This document shows, piece by piece, positions 46,301 through 57,344 of a DNA stretch of 64,000 nucleotides. Below the pieces are notes generated by a model, which ran no database searches, was not told where the DNA came from, and saw only the letters and a program-made list of their open reading frames with translations. The DNA comes from Cyclaneusma minus. Its lineage: Eukaryota > Ascomycota > Leotiomycetes > Marthamycetales > Marthamycetaceae. The stretch's first letter is position 1. Each line of letters opens with the position of its first letter. A program made the translations under genes and the position numbers. The DNA is taken from contig JAKZHN010000034.1 in the NCBI GenBank assembly GCA_037179335.1, forward strand, positions 1-64,000. The letters run 5' to 3'.

Positions 46301-48255
46301 AGACGTCAGGCAAACGAAGATATTCGAGTCCTCTGGTCGGGTGATGACCAAACGGTTTCCCGAGGACTGGACTCTCGCATCTGGCCGAGGAGCGGAAGGG
46401 TCCGGACTCCGGAACGGTCCATAATAATATATGCCATTGCCGCGCGGATCGATGTGTTAAACCCCGTATGTTGCTATTCTTGAAGTCCTAACAGGTTGGG
46501 ATCCACAAATCAAACACAGTGGCGCAGTGTTGCGAAGGCCTATCACAGTTGATAGTCGATGTGGTCGTGGAGTTCGATGTTGCACCGTAAACGCCACGAC
46601 CCCACCATCCTTTCCAGGTACACACAGGCCATCGATGGAGGGGTAGCATTCCCCAGTCCAGCATGTGAAAGTTCTGTGTGACTGTGATGAGACTTCTCGA
46701 TATCCAGTGATATATATTGGTGAATGGTGAATCTGGTGTTTGAGCAGAAGTATAGGAAGGGTTCCATAGTCCATCGAGGTGGTTTCAAGCGCGGATGTCT
46801 TGGGTGATAGCGTTCCTGCGCTTCGCTCAAGCCATTGGAGCGGTTTCTGGTGATTGTCTTTGCGGATGCACCAATGTAGGCTTCCTTCCGCGCTTCCATA
46901 TATCATATAGCTTCGGGAGGGATGGGTCAAATAGATTTCGGCTTCTTCCCGAATGTCAAGTGGCCGCGAAAAGTGTCACAATTGTCTGGCAAACGGCCAA
47001 TATCTGGAGATTGGAATGGGCGCCCAACCACGCCGGCTAGCGGCGGCTCTGCATTCGACTGGCTGGTGGGCGTCGGGCGTGTTTCAGAGCCGATGGGAAA
47101 CATCACCTTACCTACCGCATTTGTAGCATACGAGGACACCGTGATGTGCTATCGCGAGGTTGTGAGAAACAGGTGATGGTGATATGTGGTGTTGGATCCT
47201 GTCATCCCAGTTGGCCGCAGAATGCAAGCCACACATGCAGTGGACAAGGCTAGGCTTGCAGATGGAACACTTATTCGAGCTGCTATCGGACTATTATCAG
47301 CAGGAGGTAGTGTGTGTACTTGGTGTAGCCTCACTGGTTGCCTTCTCGTGTGACAGTCGAATCGCAAACGGCCAGCGGGGACGTGGTACGCTGAGATCGT
47401 GTTTGACAATCTGGAATCGACAGGCCGAAGACCGCGATGGGCCACAGCAGGGCAGCAAGGCGGGCGGGCACGGCAAGGGCCCGTCGATTATCGAGAAGTC
47501 CTCTTCACCGCAACGGAGAGGTGTCGGTCCCGGGGATGTGGTAATGAGCTGGTCGAGGGATGTCGTTTGAGGCGAAGGTACGTACTCGTGCACGAGGCAT
47601 CAAATGGAGTCGAGGAGTCGAGGCCGAGGCGGCAGCTTTTTGATGCAAGAACAAGAATTCAAGATACGGGGAAGACGGGGAAGCCGCAAACGAAGGCGAG
47701 CTTCTGAATGGTCGAGGATGTGGCTTCGCATGAACTGGCGATGGTGTGTGCTGGCAGAGAGGATGGAGTCTTGATATCAAAGGTGTCGCTATCTGAGCAG
47801 GTTTCGTACGACATCTGCTGGATGGAGTAACATCGCCCTTCGAGTACCCACCTGTATCAATGTAAAAGAACTCGCCGTTTCTAGTAATTCCCATCGTGTA
47901 TAAATACATGTACGAGTAGTACTTCGGGCGCAGGAAGGCCCGCTGCACTGATTCATATTCTCAGAAAGAACGACCAACTGAGCTTGGTCTGAGCTGACTT
48001 GACAATCAATTATCGCCAAATTGATCGCCCAAGCCATTTCTCGCCAATCGAATTTTTTTCTCTCCCGCCCGGCCAACATCCCGGCGCTTCCTGATGTCTC
48101 GCCTGCAGCCAGCTTAAGCTCCCCGAAAATCAATTTCTGCAAGCAAGACACATCGAACACCTGCTTCCCGCATAGCCACCTCACTGGAATATTATACCAC
48201 TCCACATCCACCGATCCCCGACTTCTCCTCCTCTTTTCCTCTTCTCTTCTTCACG
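43390..48255. other. Gene-poor 4.9 kb region
   Basis: No gene is supported. Overlapping short ORFs on both strands, such as those around 46.2-47.9 kb, have no motif, no matching splice structure and no preferred frame. Contents noted: a perfect inverted repeat at 44275-44314, CT and CACT-rich tracts at 45.4-45.7 kb, and GTGTATAAATACATG near 47894, a possible TATA box pointing either way with no ORF. Confidence 0.45.
44275..44314. repeat. Perfect 19-bp inverted repeat with 2-bp loop
   Basis: TTATAGGATTGTCAACATA and its exact reverse complement are separated only by GG. Such a near-perfect palindrome could form a cruciform or an RNA hairpin. It might be a footprint of a small inverted-repeat element. 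No flanking target duplication was evident. Confidence 0.85.
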
Positions 48256-48969
48256 ATGACCGACCCATCCCCCGCAACCGCACCCCCCAACACATCCAGC
48301 TCCCCCGATGCCTCGGGACGCCTCCCCCAGTCCGGACCCGTGTCCACCCGTCCCTCCAAACTCTCCAGTCTCCAGATAAGCCTCTCCGCCGCCCTGCGCA
48401 ACTTCCCCGACTTCCCCATCAAAGGCATCAACTTCGTCGACATCCTGCCGCTCTTTGCGGATCCCAAGTTGCACGCTATTCTGATCGATGCGCTGGAATT
48501 GCAGGTGTTGGAAGCGCACGGCACGAAACCTGATGTGATTGTGGCGCTTGATGCTCGCGGATTTCTGTTTGGTCCATCTTTGGCGCTGCGCTTGGGAGCA
48601 GCTTTCGTGCCGGTGAGGAAGAGGGGGAAGTTGCCGGGGCCGTGTGAGACGGCGGCGTTTGAGAAGGAGTATGGTCAGGACTTTTTTCAAATGCAGATGG
48701 ATGGTGTTAAGCCGGGACAGACGGCGCTGATTGTGGATGATATTATCGCGACTGGTATGTTACGAACCTCTTCTGAGCTATGTACATATGCTGATATTTC
48801 CACCACAGGAGGATCTGCCGCTGCTGCTGGACAATTGGTCGAGAAGCTGGGAGGCAAGGTCATGGGCTACCTCTTCATCCTCGAACTCGACTTCCTCAAA
48901 GGCCGCGACAAGCTCTCCGCGCCCACCCACACCCTCCTCAATGCGCAATCCGAGCCCCTCTCCTCCTAA
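48256..48969 (+). CDS. APT1: Adenine phosphoribosyltransferase
   Basis: Two exons, 48256-48754 and 48809-48969, encode 219 residues, split by a 54-nt intron (GTATGT to CCACAG) that interrupts the PRPP-binding loop. Joined, the loop reads ALIVDDIIATGGSAAAAG, the type I phosphoribosyltransferase motif with its adjacent Asp pair. Other family landmarks are FPDFPIKGINFVDI near residues 55-68, ALDARGFLFGP, and PVRKRGKLPG, which is the flexible loop and adenine-side region typical of APRT. The enzyme converts adenine and PRPP to AMP and pyrophosphate in the cytosol for purine salvage. The first 40 residues are Ser/Pro-rich and longer than in yeast Apt1; a later start is possible, but there is no other ATG before the conserved part. 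Neighbours are unrelated. Confidence 0.93.
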   Translation: MTDPSPATAPPNTSSSPDASGRLPQSGPVSTRPSKLSSLQISLSAALRNFPDFPIKGINFVDILPLFADPKLHAILIDALELQVLEAHGTKPDVIVALDARGFLFGPSLALRLGAAFVPVRKRGKLPGPCETAAFEKEYGQDFFQMQMDGVKPGQTALIVDDIIATGMLRTSSELCTYADISTTGGSAAAAGQLVEKLGGKVMGYLFILELDFLKGRDKLSAPTHTLLNAQSEPLSS

Positions 48970-50815
48970 TCACCCCCCAAAATTCGCAATTCGCACATCA
49001 AGTTCAACACGATACAACAAAAAAAAAGGATATCTCCCTGCAGGCGTTCGGGTCGACTTGGCACATCACATAGAGCGGCATATTCATGTTTCACAGCATC
49101 CTTTACCGTCGCAATTCGCCCAAGCTAGATACGTGTATCAAACGGGACTACACGTTGTTTGATACGAATCGGGACGGGCTACTACTTGTCGGAGACGGGA
49201 GGCACCTCGCCTAACATGCTCCCTTGGATTGAAGATGATTCGAGAGTGGTTGATGGGCGCCACACCGACTTTTCGAGAAGCGGCATCCGGACCGATACGT
49301 TTAGAATATGGCTCACCACTGATTCATTGAATAGAAATATCTTGGGCTCTCGGAGTACATGCGCCTGCGCGCCTCTGACGCTTCCCCGCATTGCGTGCGT
49401 GAGATGTGCAGTTCCCGCCGCCAGTTTTTGGAAGCATCGACTTTTTGTTGAGTCCTGCTCTCGGACTCGGAAAGCTCTCCGCGCCAACTTTTTCTACAGC
49501 TGTGCTGCCAGCCTAAAACGCGCAATCCTTGGTTCCTGACAAGCGCTCCCGCTGTTTGACACTTGACGTGACGTCTTGGCGGGGTTATTTCCAGCCTCCG
49601 AAGCCCCTGACGCTCCCCTTTCAGCATTTAAAATTCCCTGAAAAAACGATTTTTGTCCATCAAAGTATTTGCCATGTCTCCTCCTCGGCATTGTTGATCT
49701 CCTTATCCCCCTTTCTGTTATCTATTTTTGTACTTTTCATCATCAATGACATGATGAGATCCGGCGTGCCCCGCTCTACATTTTACCCCTCCGAGCCCCT
49801 CCGAGCTTCGTGCCTATCGAGGCTATCGCGGACCCCGGAAAGGCTCCCCGGATCTGCGATACGGAGAGCTTTAATCCGACGTTCTGCCATTCTTGGGCTG
49901 AACATATAGCTCTCCCCGGTCCGTCCCGAGCAACATGGTACATATATCATATCATATGCACGCGAAGCGAATCATTTCTTTATTTGTTGCCTGTTGGCGA
50001 GGCTAGTTTTCACCAGGTCATCGATTTGGCTACCGACCGGGTGTTGTTCCTGAGATCTCTAGCTTGTGGTGCGGCCCATGGCTCCATGCGGAGATTTAGG
50101 AACCGTTAGGGTTGAGTGAAAGTGTATTTTATAGTTTTGTGACGTTATTCAAGTTTCTAGGACGCTTGGCTCACATGCCAATCATCTCCTAGATTTCACG
50201 CTTTCTTATTGGCCGTCTCGGCTCCTTTGCTTTACTTCACAGTTCGCACAGGGACCGATGGCAAGTGCTCGTTGAATTCGAATTCCCAAACTCAGATATC
50301 AGCTCGCGATAAAACTCTTTTTTCCGATTTCCAAACCAAATCTACCGAGCGAACACCCAAGAGAGTCGCGGAGACCAGAGATAGGCAGGTTGACGGGTCT
50401 TCCTACCGCCAGGTGGAAGGAACAAAAGCGGTTTGATTTTCCGACGGAGAAGATGTTTCGATTGTCTTGAGTTTAGGTAGCGCCAAAAGCCTAAACGGAC
50501 CGAACGGAAAGGTAAAAGAGAGGTGTCTCCTTGTCACTCCCACATTACTCGTTTGTTAGGCTTCCCGTTACTGAACTCTCTTACTATCTAGGCTCCGTCA
50601 CGATTTAGGCTCTCACCAATAGAAGCCTCCCGTTATCCCTTCCACTGTGTTTTGTTGCAGGTCGACATAGATGTGCAAACGTGTGAATTTGTGAATCTGC
50701 AAAGTCTGCGTCGGACTTCTAGCATCATCACCGGTGGGTGGGTCATGGGTACGGGTGGTTGGAAAGTATTGGGGATGGATGGGATCGATAACGGATTTTT
50801 GAGTCAATTAAGGTC
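48970..50815. other. Intergenic; no supported gene
   Basis: 3' flank of APRT, including an A8 tract near 49020, followed by sequence with short unconvincing ORFs on both strands. Confidence 0.45.
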
Positions 50816-50900
50816 TTGGTATGCTGCGGCTTGCAAGGGAGCAAGATCAAGAGTGTGAAAGTTTGAGAGCGGGAAATCGAAGACATGTCAATTTAACAGC
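50816..50900 (+). repeat. Duplicated segment, partner of 39795-39880
   Basis: Shares CATGCTGC/TATGCTGC, GGGAGCAAGATCAAG, AAAGTTT and ATCGAAG in the same order and orientation. Both lie upstream of full-length family members. Confidence 0.55.
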
Positions 50901-51143
50901 AGGGGTAATGGCAGCAAAGCAGCTTACTCTGCTCTGGGGCGACCAATAATCATTGAGAAAGCTTACCCCTTTTCTAAACAGCTGCGTAGGATCCAGAGTT
51001 TAGCTTCTGTCAGTTTGAGATGAAGGTGGAACTGAGGGGTGAAAAAGGCAATCGTGCGTTTTAAAACTTTGGAATTTGTCGACTTGACCCAGCATCTCCC
51101 GTTTCAGAGTCCGCAGATTGCAAGATTTTCTCTCGACTACGAG

Positions 51144-51151
51144 TATATATC
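51144..51151 (+). promoter_or_regulatory. TATA box of the gene at 51482
   Basis: TATATATC preceded by GCAAGATTTTCTCTCGACTA, almost identical to the corresponding sequence before member 2 at 42571. Confidence 0.65.
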
Positions 51152-51481
51152 GAAGCGTTGCCCACCAGTAGCATCTCTCCCACACAAACTGCATCAAAAA
51201 CTTTCCAACACCCAGCTATCACGGTGAACGACACTGCTGCATTCCGCCAACTCAGGTATGACCTCAACATCCTGCCACATGTGTACCGCATCAGTGCATC
51301 CCGGTATCCGTGACTACCCAGACTTATGTCACTAATGGAAATCCCAGGCTTCCCTGTCAACAGACAGCCGGGGAAGAAGACGTCCCCTCCGCTGCCTTTG
51401 AAGACAGTGAGACTCAGCTTCCACATTCCGGCTCTACGAGCAACAGCAACGCCTCCGCGAGAAGAGAAAGCAAGAGTGATC

Positions 51482-52051
51482 ATGCATACCTCGCAGTCTC
51501 CATCCTCGCCTCTCCCACCCCTCCCACCCCTCGGAGACTCCGACATCGTAATCATGCACGGCACCCTCGCCCCCGGAGCCGGCCCCCTCGGCCTCGCCGT
51601 CGCAGTCCCCTATCTCCTCAAAGACTCATGCAAAGACACAATCCCCACCTCCGAAATCACGCCCCAGCATCTCTCCTACGCCCTCCTCATGGAACACCTG
51701 ACGAACTGGGCTCGCGACCTGAAAATTTCCGTGCCCAACCACCTCCTAGCCCACAACGAACAACCGCATCCTGCGGTGACCAGAGTGGTGACTGTGATCA
51801 GAACTACGGTTGCCAGCCAGCAGAGTTTTGAAAAGGCGGTGCAGGAGAAGTATGAGCATTGTGTGAATTATCAGAAGCAAGGGTGGCCAGCGCAGATTGT
51901 GTTTGCGGCGGGGTTTCCGTGCGAGCATGGTATAAGGGACTCGGATGGTTTGAAGGGGGTGGTGAGGGTTCCTTTTTTGACTTGTGAGGCCTTGGAGGAG
52001 GTTACGAGGAGCCAGGGACCTGTGAAGCCCGCGAGGAAGTCGGGAGAGTGA
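51482..52051 (+). CDS. HLxY/QxSFE family protein, member 3
   Basis: A 189-residue protein if the first ATG after a 5'-leader intron (51256-51347, GTATGA to ATCCCAG) is used. Order: PSSPLPPLPPLGDSDIVI, ITPQHLSYALL, TTVASQQSFEKAV, QIVFAAGF and a basic end. It is clearly closest to member 1 (nearly identical PPLPPLG and TTVASQQSFEKAV stretches). The position of member 1's start codon reads CAG here, so the ancestral ATG seems lost. Two other starts keep the frame: the ATG at 51326, which lies in the intron and would need intron retention, or this one at 51482. 3' flanks of members 1 and 3 also match. Function unknown. Confidence 0.65.
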   Translation: MHTSQSPSSPLPPLPPLGDSDIVIMHGTLAPGAGPLGLAVAVPYLLKDSCKDTIPTSEITPQHLSYALLMEHLTNWARDLKISVPNHLLAHNEQPHPAVTRVVTVIRTTVASQQSFEKAVQEKYEHCVNYQKQGWPAQIVFAAGFPCEHGIRDSDGLKGVVRVPFLTCEALEEVTRSQGPVKPARKSGE

Positions 52052-53249
52052 TGGATCGAGGGCAAGCTGGGGGATGTGGTGGTGATGTTTTCAGTTTGCT
52101 TTTTTTTTTTTTTTCAGTCTTTCTTTTCGTTTCACTGCGGGGACTTGATGAAACTGCGGAAAGGGAGGGTCCAAGTGCTTTGAATAAAGTTTTCCAGTTC
52201 GGAGAGAATAGGGCAAGGACTATCTATACACGGGAAAATGACGTGCCGGGTCACGCGAGGCCTATATTGTAGCCGTAGATGCGCTTTTACTCAGAGTTCC
52301 AGCTCTCTCCTACCTCTCTCTCCTTTTCTGCCGACGCATGACTAAGCCCCACAGCTCTTTGTACACTAAGTAGGGACAAGGCATTTGCAAGGCTAGCTTC
52401 TCCTGGAGCAACAAGCTTTTTCTTAGCTAGGCGTTCCAATTTGAGTATATTTTTCTGGTTATCTCTTTTTCGCAAGGCTTTTGTAATTGTCTATAGATTG
52501 GGCCGTAAATAAGAGCTTATATACACACTCGGCGGCTGTAAAAAGGTCCACAGCTACTATGTTGCCGAAGCGCGAAGCTTTTCGCGATTCGTGCTTCCTA
52601 TATCACTGCACCAGGGTCACTGCACCAGATAGGAATATTTTTTTATAAAAAAAGAAAAAAAAAGGGCCAGACAAGTGCATGGGACAGCACCAGGAATTAA
52701 ATTCAAGATTTACGGGGTTTGCCTGGGGGTCCTTCGCAATGGATCTACTCAGGGACGTTGTAAACCGGGGTCGGGACAACAGAGTCGTGTTATGCCGCCT
52801 AAACCACAGCTTTTTGAATTCTCCTTAGTCTGGAAATTGATGCAGATTCTTCATCCATTCAGGTACATTAACCACTGATATTCACCATCATCGAACACTG
52901 CTCTACAAGCCTACCCCCGTGACCGCTCTCGTGACCGCCTCGACACAACAGCCCCCAGCCTCACAAAGCCCTGTAATTACCTAGTTATTCAGTAGCTTTA
53001 CTTGGAGACCTTCCTCTCAACACTACAACGCTCCTTACCACTGCAGTGCGCCGCGACAGCCAGCTATGCGCTGTCAGATGCCATGCCGGGTTTGTGGTTT
53101 CGGAGGCTTGCGCAGCCAGTGGAAAAGCGCCGCGATAGTGGCCGGCGTTTGTCGATACTACCTAGTCTCACTGGAGCCAACTATCCTGGAGGCACACTTT
53201 TCCGCCCAGAGACCTGTACACTTTCCGACCTCTGTAGCGGAACAGTCAC
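52052..53249. other. Intergenic; no supported gene
   Basis: Contains a T17 tract near 52100 and an A-rich tract near 52650. A candidate TTATATACAC lies near 52520. No coding sequence is recognisable. Confidence 0.45.
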
Positions 53250-54085
53250 AACGAAGCCAACCGGCAACAGCGTCTTATCTTTGGGCCGCATAGCTCCTCA
53301 GGTGCTCAATAAGGCATAGACGGGTGCAAGTGACTGGTCGTTACCAGGCCTCACGAACGCTCGTACGGAAATCATCCGCCAACAGCATGTTTCACATCCC
53401 GGGCCCGCACGAGAACACTCACACAGGAGCCAACCGTCAATAACCGCATATCGTTGCGCGCGTAGCTCCGTACTCACCATGGGCCCGTGACAGGGGCCGG
53501 TGATAGTGAGGCGTCGCGTACGATTCTACAGGAGTCAGCCACCAACGGCGGCCTATCTTTGGGCTTTGGGCCACTTAGGCCCCTGCTTACACATCATGGC
53601 ATGAAGCATGAAGAGGGAGGCTTCATGAATGCTCGCACGAGAGCCAGCTGTCTACATTGGACGCCCCTTGATGCAACTGGGCTCCCACTCACCTGCCATT
53701 CCTGCAGAAACCCATGCTAGGAGTCAGATATCAGGATATTCCCAGAAGCGGCCAACAGCGGCTATTCTGGAGCCACTTAGCCCCTGACCTACGCATCATG
53801 GAATGAGCTCATGACAGCGGGAGATAATGGTTTGGCTCCGCGAACGATCATACAGGAGCCAAGCGCCAACGGCGGCCTATCTGTCGGCTACATAGCCCCC
53901 TGTCCACACATCATGGCATAACCCCATGACAGCGGCTGGTAATAGCGAGGCTTTCTGAACGTTCATGCGGGAGCCAGCCGTCCACATCAACGCCCTGTGG
54001 TGTAACTTGGACTCCTCACGAACCGTCTGGGTAGGAATCCTTGATAACGCCAGAAGCCAGAATCTGCCCAGAAGCGCTAACATCA
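53250..54085. repeat. Diverged tandem repeat, about 108-bp period
   Basis: A core GGAGCCAnCCGnCAACGGCG, or variants of it, recurs at about 53253, 53425, 53531, 53639, 53744, 53855 and 53970, with steps of 105-115 bp between the last six. CATCATGGCAT and CATGACAGCGG recur between cores. Segments at 53646-53760 and 53973-54085 resemble each other more closely, suggesting a higher-order unit of about 327 bp (three basic units). GC content is normal, so the array shows no strong RIP. No ORF runs through it. Confidence 0.7.
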
Positions 54086-55813
54086 CACTGTCTGCGACAT
54101 CTGCAGGTGTGACGGCGAGTCAAGGCCAGGGGTTACCAACGCTACAGTTCACGAATCACACTCGTTTGAGACACTTCCCCGGGAGGGTGTTCGACTTCGC
54201 CACCGCTCAATACCACCTTAGTGAAGGATCCCAACGTCCATACGCCAATCGGGGCAAGGTCATGGGGCGGAACAACGCATTTTCGCATGCACACGCGGGT
54301 AGGGATTGCAAAGTAGAATCATCAGACAGGATTGAGAGATCGGCAGAGTCAAGTTCAGGGGTCTACCATGAGCGGTGTGGAAGTTTGGGACAGAAAAGGA
54401 CCCGCGAATTGGAAGTGAAGCATGGAAGAAACCGCAAGGAGCGAGTAGGAGCAGCTTCAGAACGTCCCTGACGGAGGTGCTGCGCCTGCCAGTCTACCAG
54501 CTCGTCACAGGACCAACTTTCCGTTGCTTCCTTTCGCTGTGTAGGCTTCCAAACCAAGAGTTTGACCAGGTTCGACTTTTCTGAGGACAGAATTCTTTTC
54601 TAGCTATCATTGTCGTCGTGTCGAAGACAGCACCTTGTGAACTTCGTCACCCACAAACAAGGAGTCCTATCATTTCAGCCTGAATCCTCACCAGTTTACT
54701 GGGGCGGGCGCAGCCCAGATGTTTCATCCGGGCACAGCGGGCCGGGCTAGACGCCCCAAATCGCTGGACCTATTGCCAACTCTGTTCGCCCTGCTGCTCA
54801 AGGGCACTTCTCGCGTGACCTTGAGGCCATCTCTGCCGACCCTCGGCGTGGCGCCTAGTGATTGGTGTATGAAGCAAGGCTTTGCGCAAAGTTGTGGGTG
54901 TCAGCCTCAAATTCTGACGTAGATGAGTAGAAAGGGGGCAAAGATGGGTGACGATCGGAAGGTATTTTGAAATATCTACCACACTTGACACTTCTTGGTG
55001 TTTGACTGGGGGGTGGGAGTTCAAATTGAGCCGCATGTGTCATGAAGGAGTGTTGCTATCTTGAGAGACGGAACAGCGGTGTCAGGGGTGGTCTTTCGGC
55101 TACGTAGTAGCCGAGAAAGAGGAAGATGGGGTACTTGTATTGGATGGTTATTTGCGCACCGGCGCCGAGTTCGAGTGACGCCCTTCTCGCTTGGCTCAAT
55201 TTTATTGTGATTTAGTTCAATGATTTGGTAGAGATCCCAGCTTACCAGATGTCATAATCGCGTCAAAAGCGCCTTTTCGTCCTGTTATATACTGATACAT
55301 CAATGTCCTACGCTGTACTTGAACCCAGTCTACTTTAGACTGAAATTTATAGATAGTTGTCATGGTTTGAAAACGGAGTCAGATGTTGTTGGTGATGAAA
55401 TGCTTGTGGCACTGCCAGCCAACAAGGATGACAATCATCCAAAAAACAACGCCGGGTTCAAAACGTCGACACCGAAGGGCGTCAAATGTTGATACGAATA
55501 TAGAGACCGTATGTCATCTGCCTATCATATAGAAAGGGACTCTGTACATGAAACAGCCCGTAGCGGCCTTCTTGAAGCTATCCAATAGTCTGCCATTCCA
55601 AGATCCCAACTTTCTGGCCGATTGAGGCTGGCCCAAACGCCTTTCATCCCGCACCATACGTGTTGGTACGACTCTCTGCCGTCTTTGCGGTGCAGCGGTA
55701 AGGACGAGGCAACCACCATTCATTGTGATGTGTGAAGGAAAATGGGCTTCTGCCTGCTTGTCCAAAACCCCAGATGAGGCTCTTCTTACCCCCCTCTCGA
55801 CTCATTCGAAAAC
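54086..55813. other. Intergenic; no supported gene
   Basis: Short open frames occur on both strands, the longest about 168 codons mostly inside repeat-related sequence, but none shows a motif or conserved structure. Confidence 0.45.
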
Positions 55814-55820
55814 TATAAAT
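55814..55820 (+). promoter_or_regulatory. TATA box of the small CxxC gene
   Basis: ACTATAAATGGGTCC followed by CTCTCTTTCTACTCATCC about 30 bp downstream, a typical TATA and pyrimidine-rich start arrangement, 138 bp before the ATG. Confidence 0.65.
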
Positions 55821-55957
55821 GGGTCCCATCCTGCCTCTCTTTCTACTCATCCACCTCCTACTCTCAATTTTTCCTCTCAATCCACCAAGATACACAAGTT
55901 ACAATTCCACCCAACGATACTTCATATCTCAATTTCATAAACACCGAATCCTCGATC

Positions 55958-56226
55958 ATGGACGGACCATGCGAATCCTGCAACACGAGAGATCGTGAAG
56001 GGAACCCCGACTGCGAGTTTTGCCGGAGAGGGGGCAATCGCGTATGACTACCTCGCCCTGTCATTTTCAGGAACCGCTAATACAGGCTAACGATACCAAA
56101 AAGGACCCTACTCCCAGTCCCCCGCCCCCTGCCCGGCCCCAGAAAGCGGCCGTCAAAACGACAACGTCCGACCCCGAGAAGTCTGCCGTCAAGTCAAGCA
56201 CCGATCCCGAGAAATCCGGAAAATAA
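55958..56226 (+). CDS. Small spliced protein with two CxxC pairs
   Basis: Exon 1 (55958-56041) encodes 28 residues with CESC, then 11 residues, then CEFCRRGG, a possible four-cysteine zinc knuckle. An intron begins GTATGA at 56042. Two acceptors keep the frame: TACAG ending at 56085 (44-nt intron, 74-residue product) or AAAAAG ending at 56103 (62-nt intron with a GCTAACG branch site, 68 residues). The carboxypeptidase gene in this window uses an AAAAAG acceptor, so the second is credible. Exon 2 is Pro- and Lys-rich with a repeated SDPEKSAVK / TDPEKSGK motif and ends with TAA at 56224. No signal peptide is seen. Support comes from the TATA box, the splice structure and the frame that stays open through low-complexity sequence. 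Function unknown. Confidence 0.6.
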
Positions 56227-57344
56227 GGGGATCAAGCGGGCAGTGGAATGGGTTCGATCAGGTTGGAGTGGGTCGGATCTATGGGATATGGGTATGGATA
56301 GTGGATTCATACATGGCACGCGATTTTTGAGACATCCGATGAGCAGTTTGGCAGAGGCATGAGTTGGCAGACTAAAAACTACTATGAGTCTAGGTTTTCC
56401 CACTGGGTTTTTACTAGACTTTTACCCACAAGGGCATAGTCAAACATTCTTTAAGTTTATTTCAAGGGAGCGGAGGATTGGGTAGTGGTCAAAAACCTTC
56501 AAATCAAAAACTGTTTTGACAAACTGCTTTTCGTGAATTCCATTTGTGAATCTTTGTTATGTGTACTTCGGTACGAATTAAATGGCTTTCTGTGATTATG
56601 TTATTTAGTAAGCAATAGGATTAAGGAAAGATACAAAGGGGAAACATATATGACTACGATCGAGCCATAATTTTGAAGAACCCTACTTATTATACTCCTT
56701 CCCTCTACATCAACCCAAGAGATGTTGGTTCGGACTCCGGAACGGTCTCAATGAGGCTCAACCCTACCAGGTACACTTGTACCAACAATTGCGAATCACT
56801 GAGTGTCCAGCAATTTCTGGACCCTGCGTCCGCCTCAACCCAATCCTTACCCTACACACAAGTGAGGCTTCCGCATCAATAGGAGTACATGTACCTGCTG
56901 ACCAACTTGTCATATCAGGTAGCGACACCAGACGAATCAGCGATTCTACCGAACCATTTAAACGCCCTCTGCCCTGCAACATGTCGTGTATCACCAACAC
57001 CGACATCCCAATGTCGCTTTTGCGCTGCCACTGGCCGTGCATACCAACAGTGCGAGTCCAATGAATCATGACAGTGGCGATATAGCCGCCATGATAAGCA
57101 GATCTTGAAAGGCGACGTGGGATACAAATACCCGGCCTTGTCTACCCTCTTTTCCGCAGCGTCTGAACCACTCCAACGGCCCCCAACCCACCCCGCTCCC
57201 AGGACTTTCTGCACTCTGCAGATCACCGCAGCACCTCTTTTATAGCCAGGCGTCCGTACCTCGATAGCATACATGCCATATCGAATTTCCTCATAACCCC
57301 TCCTCAAGCTGGTCGGAACATCCCCGACCGACCACACCACCATC
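56227..57344. other. Intergenic with a doubtful Cys-rich ORF
   Basis: A 60-codon plus-strand frame at 56889-57071 ends with CPATCRV, then QCRFCAATGRAYQQCES. The QCRFC segment resembles the DCEFC segment of the preceding small gene. It has no clear TATA box or splice structure, so it may be a decayed relative or chance. The rest of the interval has no supported gene. Confidence 0.35.

Noticed and set aside
46085..47948. Clusters of overlapping ORFs of 80-160 codons
   Set aside because: Both strands and all frames are open equally; no motif, splice structure or promoter singles one out.
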